The notes under the pieces are model-generated. The model was not told where the DNA came from and searched no databases. It saw only the letters and a program-made list of their open reading frames with translations. The translations under genes were made by a program, and so were the position numbers. Shown piece by piece: positions 59,018 through 64,000 of a DNA stretch of 64,000 nucleotides (its first letter is position 1; every line of letters starts with the position of its first letter). The stretch lies in assembly GCA_934489015.1 (NCBI GenBank), contig CAKSSN010000005.1, forward strand, positions 81,476 through 145,475. Direction: 5' to 3'. The DNA comes from an uncultured Clostridia bacterium. Its GTDB lineage: Bacteria > Bacillota > Clostridia > UBA1381.

Positions 59018-61714
59018 ATGAAGAAATTTATGGCTGCATTACTTTCTGCGGCAATGATTACATCGTGTTTTGCGTTTTCTGCGGCAGCGGCGGACGCTCC
59101 CAAAAACAGTGAGCCGCTGCTTGAGGCTCTCGGAATTATTAATAGCGATATATCGGAAAAAATTGCCGAAAACGCTCCGCTGACAAGAGCCGACGCGGCA
59201 TACTATGCGCTTAAGGTGACGGGTAAGGGTGAAATTCCCGAATACAGCAAAAATATTTTTTCGGACGTGACGGAAAAGTGCGAAAACGGCGGCGCGGTTA
59301 ATTACTGCACGGATCTCGGAATTATTTCGCATGGCGACAAATTCCGCCCCGATGAAGCTGTAACGGAAGCGGAATTTTTCAAAATGATTTTGTCATCTCT
59401 CGGAGTCGGCAAAACGGCTGAAATGTTTGGCGGCTGGCCGAAGGGCTATATGAGCCTTTCGGGAACGCTTGGGCTCGGCAGCGGCGTTTCGGGTCTTTCC
59501 GAAAACAGTCCTGTCGACTATAAGCATCTGGAGAAAATTCTGATAAATACACTTATGGCGCCCGTATTTGAAATTAAAACCGTTTCCGGAAAAGCGCAGA
59601 TAGAAACAAGCGACGAAAAAAATGTTTTATATGAAATCTTTGATGTTTACAAGGTTTACGGAACGGTGACGGCAAATGCGGTAACATCGCTTAAGGCTCC
59701 GGTCGGTGTGGGCGACGACTGCATAAAAATTGAAAACACCGTGTTTAACACGGAAAGCTCGCTTTACCCCGAAATTTCAAAAAAGCTCGGCTATGAAATT
59801 AATGCTTGGGTTAAAGAGGACGGCGGCGGAGATTATATAATCTGCTATGAAAACCGCCGCGAAAACAGCGATGAGGTAATTGATGCCGATGATTTTGACG
59901 GCATTTCAAACGGCGTGCTTACATATACAGCGCAGTCAAGAACAAAAAGAGTTGATATTCCGGCAGACTGCGCCGTTATTTATAACGGAAAGGCTATCGA
60001 AAAGGAAATAAACTCCGATGTGTTTAAAAAGCGCTGGGGAAGCGTTACTCTTGTAAGAAGCGCAGCGTCGAAGATTAACGCGGTAATAATTACGGCGTAT
60101 GACAATTATTATGTGGGACGAATTGACAAGGACACCTATACGTGCTATGACAATACGGCAGGTGATAGAAAAATATCGTTTGAGGATAATGAGGAGCTTT
60201 CAAAATATGCGTATTTTACAAATAACGCAGGCGAAAATCTCGGCTTTGACGATATTACGACAGACAGCGTTTTATCGGTAGCTCAAAACGGAAACTATTA
60301 TGAATGTGTTATTGTAAAGGAAAGCGTCAGCGGCACGGTAGAGAAAATCACAATGGACGGCGACGGTGAGGTAACTGTTTTTGTTGACAACAACACCTAT
60401 CGCTTTGCGCCCGAAATGGACAGGTCGCGCGCACTTGATATAAAAAGCGGAAGTAAATATGTATTTTTCCTTGACGGCAGCGGAAAAATATCCGCCGCAA
60501 AAACGGAGCGCTCATCGGGCGAGGCTCTGAGCTGGGTTTATCTTCTCAGAGTTTATGATGATGAAGCTGAGGAAGCGGTTTATATGAAGGTGCTTACTCC
60601 ATCGGATGAAAGAAATTCCGTTAAGCTTGCCGACAATGTAAAAATAGACGGCGAGCTGATTAAACGCATAACGAAAAATACTCTTGAAGCAAGGCTTAAG
60701 GCGGCAAATTCTGCCGGTATAGAGCAGCCGGTTAAAATCAAGGTTAATGAAGACGGAGCCGTAACGGATATTGACACGGTTTATAAATCCGAAAAGGAAA
60801 ACGAAAGCGCGAGCGTTCGCAGATTTTATAACGGAGAAATCGGCCCGCTTTACTTTAAAACACATCTTAACGCTTTCGGGCTTAAGGTTCAGTACAGCGC
60901 AAATACAATAGTTTTTTCCGTTCCTCAGGGCTTAAGCGAGGAGGACTATACTGCGCTGCGCCCCGACGCGTTTATGGTAGACGTTCAGTACAATATAGCG
61001 GCATATAACACAGATAAATATTCGCTTGTTGCGGACGTTATTGTCTGCACGGACACCATTGCTTCATCAAAGCGTATGTGGATGCAGGATTATATCACGG
61101 TTGTAACCGATGTTTCAACGGCCGCAAACGATGACGGCGAAATTCTTACAAGACTTCGCGGCTATCAAAACGGCAGCGAAAAGGAATGGTTTTTGGAGAA
61201 GGACAGCGTTTTGAAAATTGATACGGGAAACAATTGCCTATCCTCCGAAAGCGGAAACGTTAAGGTTGAAAAGGGTGACGCTGTAAGGTTTTCAACGGAG
61301 AAAACAGGGAAGATAGACAGTATTCAGCTTATTTACGATTGCAGCGAAAGAAAATATTATCAGCCGTCAACCATTCCGGCAGACTCCGCAAGGGACGGCA
61401 TAGGCAATCTCAGCGGAACATATCAGAGAATGCAGATAGGGCTTGTAATTCCGTACAGCCTTACAAATTCATCTCTTATGTCGGCGGTGAATATAAACGA
61501 GGCGCCGGATTCGGCAAATCAGGAATATATCGTAAACAGAACAAACTTGTATAAGGTTTATGTTGTTGAAGTCGGCTCTCGCAGCGTGCAGGTAAAGCTC
61601 GGCTCGATGGATAATGTGAAGGACTGGTATAATTACGGAACGGACGAAAACACGGATTATCTCATGCGCTGCCGCTATGACGAGGGCAGAGATATGGTTA
61701 TTTACAGGTATTAG
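59018..61714 (+). CDS. Large secreted protein with SLH-like N-terminus
   Basis: 898 residues; signal peptide about 1-25 (CFAFSAAAAD). Residues ~30-190 resemble SLH repeats (LLEALGIINSDI, APLTRADAAYYALKVTG, IFSDVTEKCENGGAVNYCTDLG, DEAVTEAEFFKMIL). The remaining ~700 residues are beta-rich with recurring patterns (VYGTVTANAVTSLKAPVG, VSGTVEKITMDGDGEVTVFV, VQVKLGSMDNVKDWY) and no enzyme motif I recognise. It may be an S-layer-like surface protein of this locus. The leader contains a TGTGC/GCACA hairpin next to the RBS GAAAGGA. Only 3 bases separate it from the next gene. Confidence 0.78.
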   Translation: MKKFMAALLSAAMITSCFAFSAAAADAPKNSEPLLEALGIINSDISEKIAENAPLTRADAAYYALKVTGKGEIPEYSKNIFSDVTEKCENGGAVNYCTDLGIISHGDKFRPDEAVTEAEFFKMILSSLGVGKTAEMFGGWPKGYMSLSGTLGLGSGVSGLSENSPVDYKHLEKILINTLMAPVFEIKTVSGKAQIETSDEKNVLYEIFDVYKVYGTVTANAVTSLKAPVGVGDDCIKIENTVFNTESSLYPEISKKLGYEINAWVKEDGGGDYIICYENRRENSDEVIDADDFDGISNGVLTYTAQSRTKRVDIPADCAVIYNGKAIEKEINSDVFKKRWGSVTLVRSAASKINAVIITAYDNYYVGRIDKDTYTCYDNTAGDRKISFEDNEELSKYAYFTNNAGENLGFDDITTDSVLSVAQNGNYYECVIVKESVSGTVEKITMDGDGEVTVFVDNNTYRFAPEMDRSRALDIKSGSKYVFFLDGSGKISAAKTERSSGEALSWVYLLRVYDDEAEEAVYMKVLTPSDERNSVKLADNVKIDGELIKRITKNTLEARLKAANSAGIEQPVKIKVNEDGAVTDIDTVYKSEKENESASVRRFYNGEIGPLYFKTHLNAFGLKVQYSANTIVFSVPQGLSEEDYTALRPDAFMVDVQYNIAAYNTDKYSLVADVIVCTDTIASSKRMWMQDYITVVTDVSTAANDDGEILTRLRGYQNGSEKEWFLEKDSVLKIDTGNNCLSSESGNVKVEKGDAVRFSTEKTGKIDSIQLIYDCSERKYYQPSTIPADSARDGIGNLSGTYQRMQIGLVIPYSLTNSSLMSAVNINEAPDSANQEYIVNRTNLYKVYVVEVGSRSVQVKLGSMDNVKDWYNYGTDENTDYLMRCRYDEGRDMVIYRY

Positions 61715-61717
61715 GCT

Positions 61718-63826
61718 ATGGAAAATGCACAGATAATAAAGTGCGCTTCGGCGCACTTCGGCGAGGACAAAATTATATATTTTAAGAGGGTATTTAAGGC
61801 AAGCGCCGGAGATGAGCTTGATATTAAAATTTTTGCGGACGCGAGATATAAGCTTTACGTAAACGGCCGCTTTATTGGCTGCGGACCGGCAAAGGCAAAT
61901 GATAAGGAACGCTTTTACGACAGGCGCAGTCTGGGGGAATATCTCACAGACGGCGAAAATGAAATTTTCGTAAGCGTTTTATGTCTTGCACCTGCCGAAA
62001 AGCTGCCAAAGCACAGATTTATAACGTCACTTAAAAGAAGCGGCGAGGGCGTGCTTTTAATTTCGGGCACTCTCGGCAAAGAAAAATTTGTAACGGATGA
62101 GCAGTGGGAGTGCGCGGCCGAGAACGGCGTGAGCTTTATAACTCCGGAATATGCTTATTATACTGGAATACCGGAGCATATAAATTCGCACGAATATAAA
62201 AATGTCGTGTGGGAAAGGGCGGTCATAGCGCAAAGCAGTGAAAGGTGGATGTTTTGCGGCGAGCCGAGCTTCTGGCAGTGTAAGGAAAGCAAAATTCCGC
62301 TGCAATCGGTGGAGAAAAAGGAAATAAAGCTTTCTGCAAATTCCGTTTTTGATTTTAAGAGAGAAGCGATTGCTTATATAAAAATCAAAATGCGCGGAAA
62401 GGCAAAAATAAAGCTGACATATGCCGAGCGGTATATTTCGGATGGCAGCGACAGCAGAGAGGATAAGTCGGGAAAGCTTATAGGCGACTATGATATAATT
62501 GATCTTGACGGCGAAATTGTTTTCGAGCCGTTTTGGTTCAGGTGCTTCAGATTTATCGGCGTTGAGGTTTTGGGCGAAGCGGAGCTTTCTGACGCTTGTA
62601 TATATGAAACAGGTTATCCGATTTCGGTAAGTGACGATTATAATTTTCATAACGAAGCAGATAACAGGCTTTGGAATATAAGCGTGCGCACGCTTAAATG
62701 CTGCATGACGGATACGTTTAACGACTGCCCGTATTACGAGCAGCTGCAATACGCTATGGACACATATCTGCAAATTATATATGCTTCCAAAATAACGTCT
62801 GACGACAGGCTATGGAAGAGAGCAATGCGTGATTTTGCAATGTCCGTAAATTCAGAGGGGATAACTCAAAGCCGCACGCCGTCGCAGCTGAAGCAATTTA
62901 TACCGGGCTTTTCTCTTTATTATATAATGATGGTTCTTTTGCATTATGATAATTACGGTGATTTTTCCGTTGTTGACGAGCATATGCCGTTTATAATGCA
63001 GATTTTTGCATGGTATGAGCGCCATTGCGGTGAAAATTCACTCGTCTATGAAAGCGGGTATTGGCATTTTATTGATTGGGCTGATGAGTTTGAGGAGGCT
63101 CGCGGAGTGCCGACGGGTGAAAAGGGTGCAGCGCTCGGCGTTGAAAGCCTGATTTTGTGCTATACGCTAAATTGGGCGTCAAAAATATTAAGCGGAACTG
63201 TTTATGACAGCCTTGCGGCAGAATATAAAAGGCGTGCGGATAAAATAAAGAGCGCGGCAAACAGTCTGCTCTACAGCAAAAAAATGCAGCTTTATTCAAA
63301 TTCGGAAAATAAAAAGCATTTTTGTCAGCACGGTCAGATATGGGCGGTGCTGTCGGGATGCGCAGAGGGAGAGCGAGCAAGGGAGATAATGAAAAAATCG
63401 TTTTCTCTTTCGGGCGCGCAGGTATCGTTTGCATATGCGTATTTTCTTTTCAGGGCGCTTGAGAAAACCGGGCTTTATCATATGAGAAAACCGATGCTCG
63501 ATAAGCTCAGAGGTCTTTCGTATCTCGGCTGCACGACGGTGCCGGAAACTCCGGAAAACGCAAGGAGTGAGTGCCACGCTTGGGGCGCGTCTGCCATTTA
63601 CGAGTTTTTGGCTATGGATTTGGGCGTTAAATGCAGGGGCGGCAAAATTATAATAAAGCCTTATACGGACGATAGAAGCGGCGCGGAGGGGACTGCATAT
63701 GCAGGTAGCAGAAAAGTGTATGTCAAGTGGAAAAAGTCGGGCGGTACGCTTTATATTTATACCGATGCAAAGGACGCCGAATTGGATGTCCCCGAAAATG
63801 CGGTTATAAACCGCCAATGTCATTGA
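61718..63826 (+). CDS. Alpha-L-rhamnosidase-like glycosidase (GH78-like), no signal peptide
   Basis: 702 residues. An N-terminal sandwich with FADARYKLYVNGRFIGCGPAK and YDRRSLGEYL matches the Bac_rhamnosid_N/GH78 accessory domain. The (alpha/alpha)6 catalytic part starts near 300; DTFNDCPYYEQLQYAMDT (about 331-348) is the GH78 acid-bearing segment, with later YWHFIDWADEF (the DWxDE pattern) and ARSECHAWGASAIYEF near 615-630. A short C-terminal sandwich ends the protein. No secretion signal, so it should act in the cytosol on imported oligosaccharides, releasing rhamnose or a related sugar. It starts 4 bases after the previous stop codon and lacks a strong RBS, so translational coupling is likely. 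Confidence 0.8.
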   Translation: MENAQIIKCASAHFGEDKIIYFKRVFKASAGDELDIKIFADARYKLYVNGRFIGCGPAKANDKERFYDRRSLGEYLTDGENEIFVSVLCLAPAEKLPKHRFITSLKRSGEGVLLISGTLGKEKFVTDEQWECAAENGVSFITPEYAYYTGIPEHINSHEYKNVVWERAVIAQSSERWMFCGEPSFWQCKESKIPLQSVEKKEIKLSANSVFDFKREAIAYIKIKMRGKAKIKLTYAERYISDGSDSREDKSGKLIGDYDIIDLDGEIVFEPFWFRCFRFIGVEVLGEAELSDACIYETGYPISVSDDYNFHNEADNRLWNISVRTLKCCMTDTFNDCPYYEQLQYAMDTYLQIIYASKITSDDRLWKRAMRDFAMSVNSEGITQSRTPSQLKQFIPGFSLYYIMMVLLHYDNYGDFSVVDEHMPFIMQIFAWYERHCGENSLVYESGYWHFIDWADEFEEARGVPTGEKGAALGVESLILCYTLNWASKILSGTVYDSLAAEYKRRADKIKSAANSLLYSKKMQLYSNSENKKHFCQHGQIWAVLSGCAEGERAREIMKKSFSLSGAQVSFAYAYFLFRALEKTGLYHMRKPMLDKLRGLSYLGCTTVPETPENARSECHAWGASAIYEFLAMDLGVKCRGGKIIIKPYTDDRSGAEGTAYAGSRKVYVKWKKSGGTLYIYTDAKDAELDVPENAVINRQCH

Positions 63827-63876
63827 AAGCTTCAATGCGGCAAAACCGATAGCGGAACTGAACCATAGTCAAGTAA

Positions 63877-64000
63877 GTAGACACAAAAAAGCATGCAGTT
63901 ATCCTGACAGAAAATGAGGCTCGTGCAAAAATATGCGAGCTTGAACGTGAAAACGCAGAGCTTCGTCAAGCAAATGAAATATTAAAGGATGCTCTCGGTT
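63877..64000 (+). mobile_element. Remnant resembling IS3-family transposase OrfA (5'-truncated, runs off the right edge)
   Basis: The open frame after an in-frame TAA (63874-63876) reads TENEARAKICELERENAEL and then RQANEILKDALG, the leucine-zipper end of IS3-type OrfA. No start codon or helix-turn-helix part precedes it in this frame; a short IAELNHSQVSRHKK-like stretch in another frame (about 63850-63890) may be a frame-shifted piece of the missing part. Whether the rest of the element is intact lies outside the window. Confidence 0.55.

Noticed and set aside
62057..62773. Minus-strand open frame opposite the rhamnosidase-like gene
   Set aside because: Antisense shadow with no recognisable domain and no promoter or RBS.
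1..64000. CRISPR array, prophage, toxin-antitoxin or defence island
   Set aside because: No regularly spaced repeats, phage structural genes or known defence-gene motifs were seen on either strand.

Overview
The window looks like chromosomal DNA of a Gram-positive, anaerobic Clostridia-type bacterium (Bacillota). This is inferred from the gene content and order: miaB-ricA(YmcA/YlbF family)-mutS, maf-mreBCD-PBP2-minCD-mgsA, nifS-thiI without a rhodanese domain, strong AGGAGG-type ribosome binding sites, sigma-A promoters with 17-bp spacers, and S-layer-homology (SLH) surface proteins. A gut or plant-fibre specialist is plausible because of the large carbohydrate locus on the right. No species can be assigned from the sequence alone.

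Layout. (1) 1-4.9 kb: edge of an amino-acid ABC transporter binding lipoprotein (minus strand), then nifS-thiI-cinA and a small DUF7662-like gene. (2) 4.9-7.6 kb, minus strand: a BlaI-type repressor and a BlaR1-type M56 membrane peptidase whose outer part is a copper-amine-oxidase-N-like 'stalk' domain instead of a penicillin sensor; a palindromic operator overlaps the promoter. (3) 7.9-11.7 kb: tRNA-Gln(CUG), upp, ldh and a B12-binding radical SAM gene. (4) 11.8-22.8 kb: nudix hydrolase, zapA, a U32 peptidase-family gene, maf, mreB, mreC, mreD, PBP2, minC, minD, mgsA and an Mrp-type ATPase. This is a cell-shape and division block in which minE and rodA, usually found here in clostridia, are absent. 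(5) 22.8-35.3 kb: C_GCAxxG_C_C protein, Sfp-type PPTase, miaB, ricA-like, mutS, two dehydrogenases, a PrsA-like foldase, two EamA transporters, metA and a HAD phosphatase.

(6) 35.3-63.8 kb, the most distinctive part: a one-strand carbohydrate locus. It holds a large heparinase II/III-type lyase without a signal peptide, a membrane-bound AraC/YesN-type regulator, two ABC permeases and their binding lipoprotein (no ATPase gene), two giant secreted proteins with GH99/WbsX-like domains, two secreted proteins built from a repeated sandwich-like module, two SLH-type surface proteins, and a GH78-like rhamnosidase without a signal peptide. The promoters of the lyase gene and of the transporter genes each carry two TTTACAG repeats exactly 20 bp apart, which I read as the binding sites of the regulator encoded between them. 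The inferred flow is: surface proteins bind and cut a complex, probably uronate- and rhamnose-containing glycan; fragments enter through the ABC transporter; the lyase and the rhamnosidase finish them inside the cell.

(7) The last ~125 bases resemble a 5'-truncated IS3-type transposase. No CRISPR array, prophage, rRNA or replication origin was seen. All functions are assigned by reading motifs and gene order; no database search was run.
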